Shown here piece by piece: positions 1 to 8,814 of a stretch of DNA of 64,000 bases; positions within the stretch are counted from its first letter, which is position 1; each line of letters begins with the position of its first letter. Origin of the DNA: Formosa haliotis (GTDB lineage Bacteria; Bacteroidota; Bacteroidia; Flavobacteriales; Flavobacteriaceae); assembly GCF_001685485.1 (NCBI RefSeq), contig NZ_BDEL01000001.1:434001-498000 (forward strand), written 5' to 3'. A model generated the notes under the pieces. It worked only from the letters and a program-made list of their open reading frames with translations, was not told where the DNA came from and did not search any database. The translations under genes were made by a program, and so were the position numbers.

Positions 1-24
1 AAAAACAATAGAATTGTGTAACCT

Positions 25-32
25 TACATTTG
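25..32 (+). promoter_or_regulatory. Candidate -7 box for the glutathione peroxidase gene
   Basis: TACATTTG matches the Bacteroidota -7 consensus TAnnTTTG and lies about 44 bases before the ATG at 76. No convincing -33 element is visible because the window begins just upstream. Confidence 0.4.
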
Positions 33-75
33 TAGATTTGCATCATGATACTAACCTTAATTTAATAATGCCTGC

Positions 76-558
76 ATGAAAACAGTAACTGATTTATATA
101 ATATTAAAATTAATAGTTTAAAGGGGACACCTATAGATTTAGAAGAATTTAGAGGTAAACGGCTATTGTTTGTAAATACCGCTTCGAAATGTGGTTTTAC
201 CAAGCAGTACGACCATTTACAAACTTTAGCAGACACTTATAAGGATACGTTGCAGGTAATTGGTGTGCCATGCAATCAGTTTGGAGGTCAAGAACCAGGA
301 ACAGCTCTAGAAATTGAATCGTTTTGTGAAGTGAATTATGGCGTAACATTTGTCATCACCGAAAAGGTACATGTAAAAGGGGAGCAACAACATCCGTTAT
401 ATGCATGGCTTACTAAAAAAGAGCTTAATGGCGTTAAAAATTCGAGTGTAAAATGGAATTTTCAGAAGTATTTAATTGATGAAAAAGGTGAATTAATTGA
501 TTATTTCTATTCGATTACCAAACCTTTAAGTTCCCGTATTACAAAACATTTAAAATGA
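76..558 (+). CDS. Glutathione peroxidase family protein (thiol peroxidase)
   Basis: Reduces hydrogen and lipid peroxides using thiol donors, probably thioredoxin in this group. The 160-residue length is typical. The three family signatures are present in order: NTASKCGFT with peroxidatic Cys39, NQFGGQEPG with its Gln near residue 77, and WNFQKYL carrying the Trp/Asn of the catalytic tetrad. The active site uses Cys, with no selenocysteine. There is no signal peptide, so the enzyme is cytoplasmic. It is a single gene that converges on an FKBP gene, with a structured repeat in the gap acting as the likely terminator. Confidence 0.93.
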   Translation: MKTVTDLYNIKINSLKGTPIDLEEFRGKRLLFVNTASKCGFTKQYDHLQTLADTYKDTLQVIGVPCNQFGGQEPGTALEIESFCEVNYGVTFVITEKVHVKGEQQHPLYAWLTKKELNGVKNSSVKWNFQKYLIDEKGELIDYFYSITKPLSSRITKHLK

Positions 559-645
559 AATCCGATTAAAATGTAACCGTATTAGTTCGTAAACAGATAA
601 ATCTTGGGTAACAACACTTGGCTCATGGTAAGTTTTATATCACAT

Positions 646-785
646 AAAAAAAGCTGTCTAAAACTTAAAAGGTCTTCAGCTTGAATCTATTTCAAAATCT
701 CATAGGGATTGGTTTACAATGTAATGAGATTCTAAAAAAGCAATCAAAATAGACAACTTTTAAATACTTTTAAACAGCCTTTTAT
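646..785. repeat. Structured intergenic repeat, copy A (likely two-way terminator)
   Basis: Outer arms AAAAAAAGCTGTCTA (646-660) and TAAACAGCCTTTTAT (771-785) pair imperfectly, with A-rich and T-rich outer flanks. Inside, AATCTCAT and ATGAGATT form a second stem. It fills the gap between two convergent genes. Related copies lie at 16128-16274, 26339-26425 and 38316-38455. Confidence 0.65.
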
Positions 786-803
786 ATTTTTAAAAACGTA
801 ATA

Positions 804-1235
804 TTACGCTTGAATATCTACAACTTCAATATCGAATACCACATCTTTTCCTGCTAGTGGATGATTGGCATCAAGTACAATACTGTCGTCTTTTACCGCT
901 ACAATAGTTAAATTGTGTTCTGTACCATCTGGAGCTTTAGAAATAAGTCCCATTCCAACTTCTGGTTGAATTTCTGGTGGTAATTGCGATTTTTGTACCT
1001 CTTGAATTAGTTCTGGATTGGCTTCTCCAAAAGCTTCATCTTTAGATAATGAAATGGTTTTTTTCTCATTTAATTTCATGTCGATTAGCCCTTTTTCAAA
1101 ACCTGGAATCATTTGTCCTTGTCCTAAAGTAAACTCTAAAGGTTCACGTCCTTCTGAACTATCAAATACCTGACCATCTGATAATTTTCCAGTGTAATGT
1201 ACCTTTACTGTGTTATTCTCTTTAACTTGACTCAT
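804..1235 (-). CDS. FKBP-type peptidyl-prolyl isomerase, SlyD-like
   Basis: Catalyses cis/trans isomerisation of prolyl bonds and acts as a folding chaperone in the cytoplasm. The 143 residues follow the SlyD plan: an FKBP half (VHYTGKLSDGQVFDSS), an inserted flap domain around residues 65-115, and the closing strand with DANHPLAGKDVVFDIEV. The His-rich metal-binding tail of E. coli SlyD is absent. It starts at a clear ATG and has no signal peptide. It is probably a single gene, converging on the peroxidase gene. Confidence 0.92.
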   Translation of the reverse strand: MSQVKENNTVKVHYTGKLSDGQVFDSSEGREPLEFTLGQGQMIPGFEKGLIDMKLNEKKTISLSKDEAFGEANPELIQEVQKSQLPPEIQPEVGMGLISKAPDGTEHNLTIVAVKDDSIVLDANHPLAGKDVVFDIEVVDIQA

Positions 1236-1415
1236 AAATTATTTTTTAATATTTATAAAATAGCTACTTCATAACTTTTATGATTAATCTATTTTATTTT
1301 TTCAAGTATGCCGCGAAAACCAAGCCAAAGCCGTAAATCGGTAATAATGGCAGAAAACAAGACTATACTACCGATTTTTAAAGGTAGTATTCATTTTTTA
1401 TTGGTTGAAAAAGAA

Positions 1416-1450
1416 CACGCCAATTAAATACGGTCGTTTTAATTGGCGTG
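1416..1450 (-). terminator. Hairpin terminator of the TetR-ABC-HlyD-TolC operon
   Basis: CACGCCAATTA (1416-1426) and TAATTGGCGTG (1440-1450) form a perfect 11-bp stem just past the TolC stop codon. Read on the minus strand it is followed by a T-rich stretch. A second stem, AAATCGGTA/TACCGATTT (1335-1343 with 1369-1377), lies further downstream. Confidence 0.7.
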
Positions 1451-1478
1451 CAAAGGTTTCAAAAGGGTATATTATTTT

Positions 1479-2873
1479 TTATTCTAATCCGTTTATAACC
1501 CGTAATAAATTCGTTTTACTTGTAAATAAATTATACTCGGTATCAATTTTTTTAAGCTGATTTTCTATAAGTTTTACCTCGCGATAGTTTACCAAAAAGA
1601 TGGAACCTTCACCTAAAGAAAACTTACGTTCCTCGCTATAAACCAATGCTTTGTAATCTTTTACAAGTTGAAATAAAATCTCATCTTGAGTACCATAAGA
1701 TTCAATTTCTTTTAAGGTACTTTCAACTTTGTTTTTTAACGTAACTGTAGTTGCCGAAATATCAAAATCGATATCTTGTAATTTAATTTTAGCTAGCCTT
1801 AGGTCTGCACGTTCTTTTCGTAAAAATAGTGGCATACTAATGTTTAATCCGCTTTTATAATTAGAGGTACTAAAGGAATTTATATGCTTATAATCTGAGG
1901 ACAAGAAATTATATTGTAAATCGATTTTTGGCAGTAAATTGTTTAAGGCTAATTTCTTTTCAATATCCAGACTTTCTCGTTTAAATTGTAATTCCTGAAT
2001 TTTAGGATGATTTTGTAACGATTCTTCGGTTACATTTAAAATAGAACTATTTAAAACGGCATCGACATTAAATTTGGTTTCTAGGTCTGGTACAATCCCA
2101 GACTCTAATTCTAGAGGTAAATTTTCGCTTAACCATAAGAAATTCGACAACTCTAATTTTGATTTGATATAACCAATCTTAGCCTTTTCAAGGTCTAAAA
2201 ACCGACTTTTTAAATTTATACTCGCTTCTAAAGTATCTATCGCGGGTTTATCGCCACCATAAAAACTAGTTTTTACATTATCTAACCGCGTTTGGGCATT
2301 TAAAACGTAATCTTTATAAACCGTTTCGGTTTGATAGTTTTTTAACCAATTAAAATAGGTTGTAATGGCTTGGTATAAAATCTCATTAATCAAAATTCTT
2401 TGTTTAGCCTCTGCCTGTTGCGCATATAATTTAGCTTGTTTTAACGTGGCCATACGGTCGTTAATCAATAAGCCTTTTGCAAGCGACATCGATACACCGG
2501 CACTATATAATCCGTCCTCGGGAGTAGTGCCTTCAGGGTTTAAATAATAACCATCGTTATTTTCGTAATTTGCTTTTAGCTCAATACCATACCAAGTGGG
2601 TATTTTAAAAGCTGAATTTAGCTTATCGTAATAGGTGGTATTCTCAAACTTTTTTCTGTTATAATTAACCTCTAATTTAGGATCGAATGCACCTCGCGAT
2701 TTTAATAACTTGGCTTCACCTTCGCTAGTTGTAAGCTGTGCTTGTTTTACTATAGGATGGTACTTTTTTACAAAACCTAAATATTCTTCTAGTGTTAATA
2801 TAGAATCTTTTTCTTGTGAAAATCCCGTAAAAAAAGTTAAAACACATCCAATAAGGATTAGTTTTTTCATCAT
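1479..2873 (-). CDS. TolC-family outer membrane efflux protein
   Basis: Forms the outer-membrane channel of a tripartite exporter. The 464-residue protein has a signal peptide (lysines, then LILIGCVLTFFTGFSQ) and the long, duplicated, helix-rich body of the outer membrane efflux protein family, including paired segments such as LESSINLKSRFLDLEKAKIG-type helices. It is the last gene of a four-gene operon, 2 bases after the HlyD stop codon, so translation is probably coupled. It should act with the adjacent HlyD and ABC proteins. The substrate is unknown. Confidence 0.88.
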   Translation of the reverse strand: MMKKLILIGCVLTFFTGFSQEKDSILTLEEYLGFVKKYHPIVKQAQLTTSEGEAKLLKSRGAFDPKLEVNYNRKKFENTTYYDKLNSAFKIPTWYGIELKANYENNDGYYLNPEGTTPEDGLYSAGVSMSLAKGLLINDRMATLKQAKLYAQQAEAKQRILINEILYQAITTYFNWLKNYQTETVYKDYVLNAQTRLDNVKTSFYGGDKPAIDTLEASINLKSRFLDLEKAKIGYIKSKLELSNFLWLSENLPLELESGIVPDLETKFNVDAVLNSSILNVTEESLQNHPKIQELQFKRESLDIEKKLALNNLLPKIDLQYNFLSSDYKHINSFSTSNYKSGLNISMPLFLRKERADLRLAKIKLQDIDFDISATTVTLKNKVESTLKEIESYGTQDEILFQLVKDYKALVYSEERKFSLGEGSIFLVNYREVKLIENQLKKIDTEYNLFTSKTNLLRVINGLE

Positions 2874-2875
2874 AA

Positions 2876-4228
2876 TTATTTCTTTTTTGAATCGGTTGAT
2901 TTAGATGATGGCTGATAAAAATTAGGAGGGAAGCTGTTAATCTGTCTCCAAATCTCGAAGTAAATCGGAACATTATCTAATAAGGCAATGGTTCTTGCTC
3001 CCGATCCTACACGAATAGCATCTGGCCATTTTACATCATCTTTATCTGGTGCTAATAACACGCGGTACATCCCATTATCGCTAATAAAGTTTTCTATAGC
3101 AACTACTTTTGCGCCATAAGTTCCGTAAGACACGTTAGGCCATCCACTAAATACTATAGCCGGCCACCCATCGAATTGTGCACGAACATTTTCTCCGATA
3201 TGAATTAATGGTAAATCTATTGGGCGTACATACATTTCTATAGCCAACTCATAATTAGACGGCATAATGCTTACCAATTGCTCACCTTCTTTAAAAGTTT
3301 CTCCAATCCCCGATTTTATGGCTTTATTGATATAACCATTCTGTGGGGCAGTAACAAACATTAAACTGTTACGCTTTTTATAATTGGCTAAACTGGTTTC
3401 TAATTTTGAAACTTGGGCTTGCGTATCGAAACCACTAGATTGCGCCGTATATAAATCGCTTTGGGCTTTTGCTAGCTTATCGTTATACGTGGCGGTGATG
3501 GTAGAAATGGCAAGCTCACTATTAAGCAATTCGTTTTTGGTACTTAATAATTTGTTTTCCTGAGAAATTAATTTCGCTGAAACTTCTTGAAGTTTAGACT
3601 GCTTTTCCTCAATATCTTTTACCGCTTTTATACCTTCTTTCTCCAAAGCTACAGTACGTTCATACTGTGTTTTGGCAATATCGGCATGAATTTTAACTGC
3701 TTCTAAATCGATACTATCGCTAGTAACTTTAAAGTGGGCTTGTTTTAATTTATTTCTAGCCTGTTCTAGTTTAAGATCACGCTCTTGTTTTAAGGCTTGA
3801 ATTTGATTTTCTAAAGCCAATCCCTTGTTTTTATAAGCTTCTACCGATGAGGCTTTGGCATGAATTTGATCGTCTGTTCTCTGGGTTAATTGCTCGTCAA
3901 AATACTCACTTTTCACTTCCGAAATTCGTAAAATGGTATCGCCTTTCTTTACGAAATCCCCTTCTTGTACAAACCATTCTTCTATTCGACCTGGGATTTG
4001 AGACTGTAAGGTTTGCGGACGCTGATTTGGTTTTAATGTGGTAACCTGGCCATTACTGGTAATGTTCTGAGTCCACGGTAAAAACATGATGATTAAAAGT
4101 AGAATAGAGAATATCAATAAAAACTTTTTAAACCCTTTATGATATTCTTTATTAAATATATGTTTTCCAGATTTAAATGACTTTATGTCAATATACTCTG
4201 AAACTTTATTGCTCGAAATATTTAACAT
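2876..4228 (-). CDS. HlyD-family membrane fusion (adaptor) protein
   Basis: Periplasmic adaptor linking an inner-membrane transporter to a TolC channel. It has a short cytoplasmic N-terminus, one membrane anchor around residues 33-52 (FLLIFSILLLIIMFLPW), a biotinyl-lipoyl-like half motif (PGRIEEWFVQEGDFVKKGD), a long coiled coil of roughly residues 100-280, and the second half with the beta-barrel. The 450-residue length fits HlyD of type I-like systems. It lies 2 bases after the ABC gene and 2 bases before the TolC gene in the same operon. Confidence 0.88.
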   Translation of the reverse strand: MLNISSNKVSEYIDIKSFKSGKHIFNKEYHKGFKKFLLIFSILLLIIMFLPWTQNITSNGQVTTLKPNQRPQTLQSQIPGRIEEWFVQEGDFVKKGDTILRISEVKSEYFDEQLTQRTDDQIHAKASSVEAYKNKGLALENQIQALKQERDLKLEQARNKLKQAHFKVTSDSIDLEAVKIHADIAKTQYERTVALEKEGIKAVKDIEEKQSKLQEVSAKLISQENKLLSTKNELLNSELAISTITATYNDKLAKAQSDLYTAQSSGFDTQAQVSKLETSLANYKKRNSLMFVTAPQNGYINKAIKSGIGETFKEGEQLVSIMPSNYELAIEMYVRPIDLPLIHIGENVRAQFDGWPAIVFSGWPNVSYGTYGAKVVAIENFISDNGMYRVLLAPDKDDVKWPDAIRVGSGARTIALLDNVPIYFEIWRQINSFPPNFYQPSSKSTDSKKK

Positions 4229-4230
4229 CT

Positions 4231-5901
4231 TTAGTGATTATTAAGTTTAACAATACTTCCATTTTTTATCTGAATGTGCTTATTACAGCGCTCTATCCAA
4301 CGCTCTCTGTTACTCACAACAACCACACTCCAAGGTTGTGCTTCATCGGTTAAATAATCGATAATCTGAGTAGATTCATCAACATGAAACTGATCTAATG
4401 GATTCTCAAGTATTAATACCTTTGGTTGTTTTAATAAAGCTCTAGCCAATACAATTTTTTTAGCAATGGTATAGGCAATTTGCTTTCCTTCGGGTTTTAA
4501 AATGGTATTTAAACCGTTAGGTTGTTGCTTTAAGAATTCTGTTAATCTTATATGTTCAAAAATCTCATAAATAGAATCGTCGGATATGTCTTTATTACCA
4601 AAAGTTACATTCTCGCGAATACTACCTTCAAAAGGAGTTTCTTCAGATAAAGACAGCCCTAAATGAGCACGATATTCATTAATAAATAAACTTTGTATAG
4701 ATAAATCGTTTATAAATAAGTACCCCGAAGTTGGCATAATAACACCGGCAATAAGTTGTAATAAACTCGATTTTCCCGCACCACTTTCTCCTTTAACTAG
4801 CACACGATCTTTGGGTTCTATTTTAAAAGAGACCCCACTTAAAATAGGAAGATGCCGTTCTTTAACTTCGTAAGCCAAATCTTTTAATTCTATAGTAATC
4901 GGTTTATTAGGGGACAAAGTTTCTCCATGTTGTGCTTCGATAGGTTTATCGACCACTTGTCCTAATTTTTCTATAGAAGTTAATACATCGTAGAAAGACT
5001 CTAAGGCAAGGATTAGTTTTTCTACCGAATTTATAATCAATAAAATGATGATTTCAGCAGCTACAAACTGTCCGATATTCATACGCTGATCTAAAACTAA
5101 GAATCCACCAATGGTTAATAATCCCGCAGTGACTAAGACTTTAAACCCAATCATTTGAATAAACTGAAGCATTAAAACTTTAAAATGGCGTTCTCTAGAT
5201 ATTAAATAATCGTCTACCAAGTCGTCACTTTTTTGTAAGGCTAATTTGGTTCTACCAGACAATTTAAAACTAATAACGGCTCTAGAAATTTCTTGTAACC
5301 AGTGGGCCACTTTATACTTATTTTTCGATTCGGTAAGACTCGTTTCTAATCCTTTTTCTGCTGTATATTTAAAAATAACATATATAAGTAAAAGCAGAAG
5401 TAAACCGAATATTATAAAAAACGGATGGTAAAAAGACAGTAGAATTAAAGCAAATATAATTTGAAGCAGGGCAGAAGGGGCATCGATTAATATTTTCGAT
5501 AATCCCTTTTGAATCGTTAAAGTATCAAAAAATCGATTGGCTAATTCTGGAAGGTAATAATTCCTTAATTCGCTCATCTTAATTTTTGGCAGTCTATAGC
5601 TTAATTCTATTGAAGCCCGTGTAAAAATACGTTGTTGAATGGTTTCAATAATACGAATTTGCATGAGTTTTAAAATCCCGGCAAAGGCCACCCCAAGGGT
5701 AACTAAAATAATTAAAACGATCCAAGAGGCAGAAATTTCGGCACCTTGTAATAAATTTATAATCGCTTGAATTCCTAGCGGCAAAGACAAGGCGACCAAA
5801 CCCTCGAAAATGGCATAATACCCAATTTGAAAAATATCTTTACGTTCTAGTTGTAATAATCCCATAAATCGTTTCCATGGGGTTAATGTTTTATCTGGCA
5901 T
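4231..5901 (-). CDS. HlyB-like ABC exporter with a degenerate nucleotide-binding domain
   Basis: The N-terminal part has about six membrane helices, as in type I ABC exporters, and residues about 340-556 form the ATPase fold. Walker A is intact (GESGAGKSS, 371-379). The Q-loop Gln is replaced by Ser (about 419). The LSGGQ signature reads IAYTI (475-479). The Walker B Asp and catalytic Glu read Glu499-Asn500, and the switch His is Asn531. Such a domain may bind ATP but should hydrolyse it poorly. There is no C39 peptidase domain. The start overlaps the end of the TetR gene by 11 bases. The operon context says exporter; the substrate is unknown. Confidence 0.85.
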   Translation of the reverse strand: MPDKTLTPWKRFMGLLQLERKDIFQIGYYAIFEGLVALSLPLGIQAIINLLQGAEISASWIVLIILVTLGVAFAGILKLMQIRIIETIQQRIFTRASIELSYRLPKIKMSELRNYYLPELANRFFDTLTIQKGLSKILIDAPSALLQIIFALILLSFYHPFFIIFGLLLLLLIYVIFKYTAEKGLETSLTESKNKYKVAHWLQEISRAVISFKLSGRTKLALQKSDDLVDDYLISRERHFKVLMLQFIQMIGFKVLVTAGLLTIGGFLVLDQRMNIGQFVAAEIIILLIINSVEKLILALESFYDVLTSIEKLGQVVDKPIEAQHGETLSPNKPITIELKDLAYEVKERHLPILSGVSFKIEPKDRVLVKGESGAGKSSLLQLIAGVIMPTSGYLFINDLSIQSLFINEYRAHLGLSLSEETPFEGSIRENVTFGNKDISDDSIYEIFEHIRLTEFLKQQPNGLNTILKPEGKQIAYTIAKKIVLARALLKQPKVLILENPLDQFHVDESTQIIDYLTDEAQPWSVVVVSNRERWIERCNKHIQIKNGSIVKLNNH

Positions 5902-6571
5902 ATGATAGTGTTTTTAAGGTAACATCAGTAAAAAAGTCTGATGGCGTGGTATTAGCGTTACAATTGGTAATCGATTTAAAATGAATTTTTATAAACTGTT
6001 GGTGCAATCCACCTTCTATAATCGTACTCGATAAACTTAAGGCATAGCTGTAAGATGCATTGTATTCCGAAATCATTTCGGCTAAACGGTAAACCACACG
6101 TTTATAAGCGATAAAATAACCGTCTTCATTCTCTATATCCACATCTTTTGTGAGGTACGATTTAGAGTTTTCATTTATTACAATTCTGTTAAGCATCACT
6201 TCGTTAATGTGACTAAAAGTGGTGTCTTCCTTCGTGGTTCGTGTAACAACTTTTATGGCCTTCTTTAGTTTTTCTTCTGGCTGAGTAATACTATAGGTTT
6301 CTAAAACCAACTGATATTCAATCCATCCCCAATACCAAGAGGTAAGATAAATGAGTAATTTGTGTTTGCTCTCAAAATATCTGTAGATGGAACTTTCATT
6401 AGAGCCTAATGCTAAACCTAATTTTTTAAAATTAAAATTTTCGAAACCTTGGGCTTCAATAAGCTGAATACTTTGCGTTATAATACGCTTTCCTAGAGTA
6501 GAAGACTCCGGATTCTTTATATAAATCCCAGGTGGAACCTCAATTTTTATGTTTGAAAGTAAATTTTTCAT
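5891..6571 (-). CDS. TetR-family regulator of the ABC export operon
   Basis: DNA-binding repressor of about 226 residues. The helix-turn-helix region is visible near residues 25-60 (ENFNFKKLGLALGSNESSIYRYFESK), followed by a ligand-binding helical domain. I place the start at the ATG at 6571; a TTG seven codons upstream would overlap the predicted -7 box. It is the first gene of the operon and overlaps the ABC gene by 11 bases. A 7-3-7 palindrome abuts its promoter, so it probably represses its own operon. Confidence 0.85.
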   Translation of the reverse strand: MKNLLSNIKIEVPPGIYIKNPESSTLGKRIITQSIQLIEAQGFENFNFKKLGLALGSNESSIYRYFESKHKLLIYLTSWYWGWIEYQLVLETYSITQPEEKLKKAIKVVTRTTKEDTTFSHINEVMLNRIVINENSKSYLTKDVDIENEDGYFIAYKRVVYRLAEMISEYNASYSYALSLSSTIIEGGLHQQFIKIHFKSITNCNANTTPSDFFTDVTLKTLSYAR

Positions 6572-6589
6572 AATTAATATTAAAGAGCC

Positions 6590-6612
6590 CAAAAGTAATA
6601 GTAATACTATTA
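6590..6612 (-). promoter_or_regulatory. Promoter and putative TetR operator of the export operon
   Basis: On the minus strand TACTTTTG (6590-6597) matches TAnnTTTG and would start transcription about 12 bases before the ATG at 6571. It touches a perfect inverted repeat, TAATAGT-aat-ACTATTA (6596-6612), placed between the -7 and -33 positions, where a TetR dimer would block polymerase. Confidence 0.55.
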
Positions 6613-6840
6613 TTTTGTAATAGCTCCAGTGTTAAATTAATGTAAAGTTTCGTAAAATTATAATCTCCAGCAAGTTAAATCAATAGAAGATAATTAGGTC
6701 TTAAATTGATAAAATTTAGAAACTGCGATATATAGAATTTCAGTGTTAATTTTTATGCTTATTTTATATTATTAATAACAATAGTATTGCATAATAAACA
6801 TTACTTTTATGTTTTGAAACCATTAAGTAAGTTGATTTTT

Positions 6841-7845
6841 ATGAGTAAAATAGTAACTTTTGGTGAAGTTTTAATGAGACTTTCTCCTTTAGGAAATAAA
6901 AAATTTAAGCAAACCAATGTATTAGAATATTATTTTGGAGGTACAGAAGTTAATGTGTCGATATCCTTAGCCAATTTTGGGCATAAGGTAAAGCACATTT
7001 CTTGTATATCAGACGATTTTATAGGAGATACTGCCATTGCATATTTAAGAAGTTACAATGTAGATACCAGAAATATATATAGATCGCACAGACCATTAGG
7101 TTTATATTATTTAGAAGTAGGAGCAGTAATGCGCCCAAGCACCATATCTTATAACCGTTCAAGCTCTGCATTTTCTGGAGTTACACCAGAAAAAGTAGAC
7201 TGGGAAAGTGCTTTAAAAGGTTGTAATTGGATGCATTGGACCGGAATTACACCGGGATTATCTCAAGGGGCTTACGACACACTTAAAGAAGGATTAATAC
7301 AAGCTAAAGCTAAAGGAATTACAATTTCTTCGGACCCAACTTATCGTGGCGGATTATGGAAATATGGTGTTGAACCTCAAGATGCCATTCGGGATTTAAT
7401 GCAATATGTTACCATTTTTATGGGTGGAATTGATGAGATTAATGAAATCTTAGGAACTGATTATGGGTATGGGAATGAGGATTTTATTACGGCTAGTAAA
7501 CAATTAATTGAAGCTTATCCGAATGTTGAAAAGGTATTCGATAAAATTAGAATTGCTATTAACGCATCTTGGCAAAAGATTAAAGGAAGAATGTGGAATG
7601 GCATAGAGTTTAAAGAAACTGAAGCTATAGAAATTACTCATATTGTAGATCGTATTGGTACTGGTGATGCTTTTGCTGCAGGACTTATTTACGGACTTTT
7701 AAACTACGACGATTTTAAAGCTATGGAATTTGCCAGTGCAGCTTGTGCCTTAAAGCATACATTTCCTGGAGATATAAATTATGCCACAGTTACAGATGTG
7801 GAGCATTTATTATCTGGAAACACAGGAGGCCGTGTGTTAAGATAA
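6841..7845 (+). CDS. kdgK: 2-keto-3-deoxygluconate kinase (PfkB family)
   Basis: Phosphorylates 2-keto-3-deoxygluconate, the shared end product of alginate, pectin and uronate breakdown, to KDPG in the cytoplasm. The 334-residue PfkB fold starts with VTFGEVLMRLSP, has the FGGTEVNVSISLANFG substrate-binding segment, and ends with the anion-hole motif DRIGTGDAFAAG, with catalytic Asp276. I use the ATG at 6841; an upstream in-frame TTG at 6787 adds an unrelated tail. No KDPG aldolase or uronate genes are adjacent, but an alginate-lyase-fold gene lies 18 kb away. Confidence 0.88.
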   Translation: MSKIVTFGEVLMRLSPLGNKKFKQTNVLEYYFGGTEVNVSISLANFGHKVKHISCISDDFIGDTAIAYLRSYNVDTRNIYRSHRPLGLYYLEVGAVMRPSTISYNRSSSAFSGVTPEKVDWESALKGCNWMHWTGITPGLSQGAYDTLKEGLIQAKAKGITISSDPTYRGGLWKYGVEPQDAIRDLMQYVTIFMGGIDEINEILGTDYGYGNEDFITASKQLIEAYPNVEKVFDKIRIAINASWQKIKGRMWNGIEFKETEAIEITHIVDRIGTGDAFAAGLIYGLLNYDDFKAMEFASAACALKHTFPGDINYATVTDVEHLLSGNTGGRVLR

Positions 7846-7872
7846 CAAAAGAGTGCGAGAGCATTCTTAATT

Positions 7873-7889
7873 TTCTATTTTACATAATA
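7873..7889 (+). repeat. 17-bp direct repeat, left copy
   Basis: TTCTATTTTACATAATA is repeated exactly at 8581-8597, bracketing about 690 bp of gene-free DNA. The arrangement resembles a target-site duplication or recombination scar. Confidence 0.5.
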
Positions 7890-7920
7890 TAAATTATAGT
7901 GCAATTATAACAATTAACGT

Positions 7921-7998
7921 AATAGCGCATTTCAGCGCTATTTGACATAATTTCAGATATAACAACACCTAAGTGTTTTATATCGTTAGAAATTATGT
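7921..7998 (+). repeat. Structured repeat with two adjacent hairpins, copy 1
   Basis: The first hairpin is AATAGCGC-atttca-GCGCTATT (7921-7942). The second is a long three-part stem: ACATAATTTC/GAAATTATGT (7945-7954 with 7989-7998), GATATAA/TTATATC (7956-7962 with 7978-7984) and AACAC/GTGTT, closed by a CTAA loop. The first 40 bases recur with few changes at 11695. Confidence 0.6.
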
Positions 7999-8580
7999 AC
8001 AAGTTAATTGTGGTTTCGTAATTGTATTTATTATTTAGAACTAAAAAATAAACATTCTATCTGCTGTCTGTATCTGTAATCAGCCGTTATATAAAATAGC
8101 CACATGCCAATGCGCTCGATTGTTTTGTAACACAAATGCGAAGTATTCAAGAGCTACAAAATATTATATTTAAATAACGCGAGTAATTATCCAACCGCTT
8201 TGCTTGCGCCAAAATAAATGTACGTCATAAAAAATTTTAGACGATTCTCGTAAGCTTGCCACAAGAGTATAAAATTACTCTGCTAGATAATTTCTATGCA
8301 CTTGTTATATGTAGAATTTCAATTAACTCTTTTTTCTTGTTTCATTATCTTTTGTCTTGAAACAAAAGAAACAAAAATTCAAGGCTGCATATAATTTTGG
8401 AAACAATTAACGGCTCATTCGCTATATTTTAGGAAACATTCGAACTCGTTAACAATGCTTTGAAATCCGTTGTATAATTAAATCTCTTAAGAAACTGTAA
8501 TACTAAACCCCTAAAATATGGACGCTCATTTCTCCTATTGTTTTGACCAAAATTTTATAAGGCCAAGAGAAACATCTAGA

Positions 8581-8611
8581 TTCTATTTTACATAATAACT
8601 TCCAGGAAGTT
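8581..8611. repeat. 17-bp direct repeat (right copy) and adjoining palindrome
   Basis: The right copy of the 17-mer (8581-8597) shares its last base with the perfect palindrome AACTTCC-a-GGAAGTT (8597-8611). A dyad next to a direct repeat is suggestive of a recombination or protein-binding site. Confidence 0.45.
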
Positions 8612-8814
8612 CTATTATAGTCTTCAAAACAAAAATTCTTAATCAGCTGCAACTTCTTTAATTATGCTCTTAGATTCTCTGTTAGTGGTAATAATGTCAA
8701 ATCAATACTGCTTGCATTCAAATCATATAACAGGCTGTAACTTAAACCACTTACTGATAGTAATTAGGTCAAGCAAATAGTAGTTTCGATAAACAAATTT
8801 AGTTGTATCTTAAT

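Larger units (their letters stand above)
7846..8814. other. Gene-free region with short repeats and hairpins
   Basis: No credible coding frame is seen in about 970 bp. It holds a structured repeat (7921-7998), a 17-bp perfect direct repeat (7873-7889 and 8581-8597), a 7-1-7 palindrome (8597-8611), and a hairpin CTTTTGT/ACAAAAG (8349-8368) followed by A-rich text that resembles a dispersed element I have seen in other Bacteroidota genomes. It may be the scar of a decayed mobile element. Confidence 0.5.

Noticed and set aside
8349..8460. A complete insertion sequence in the gap after the KDG kinase gene
   Set aside because: The text resembles a dispersed Bacteroidota element, but there is no transposase frame or matching terminal inverted repeats.
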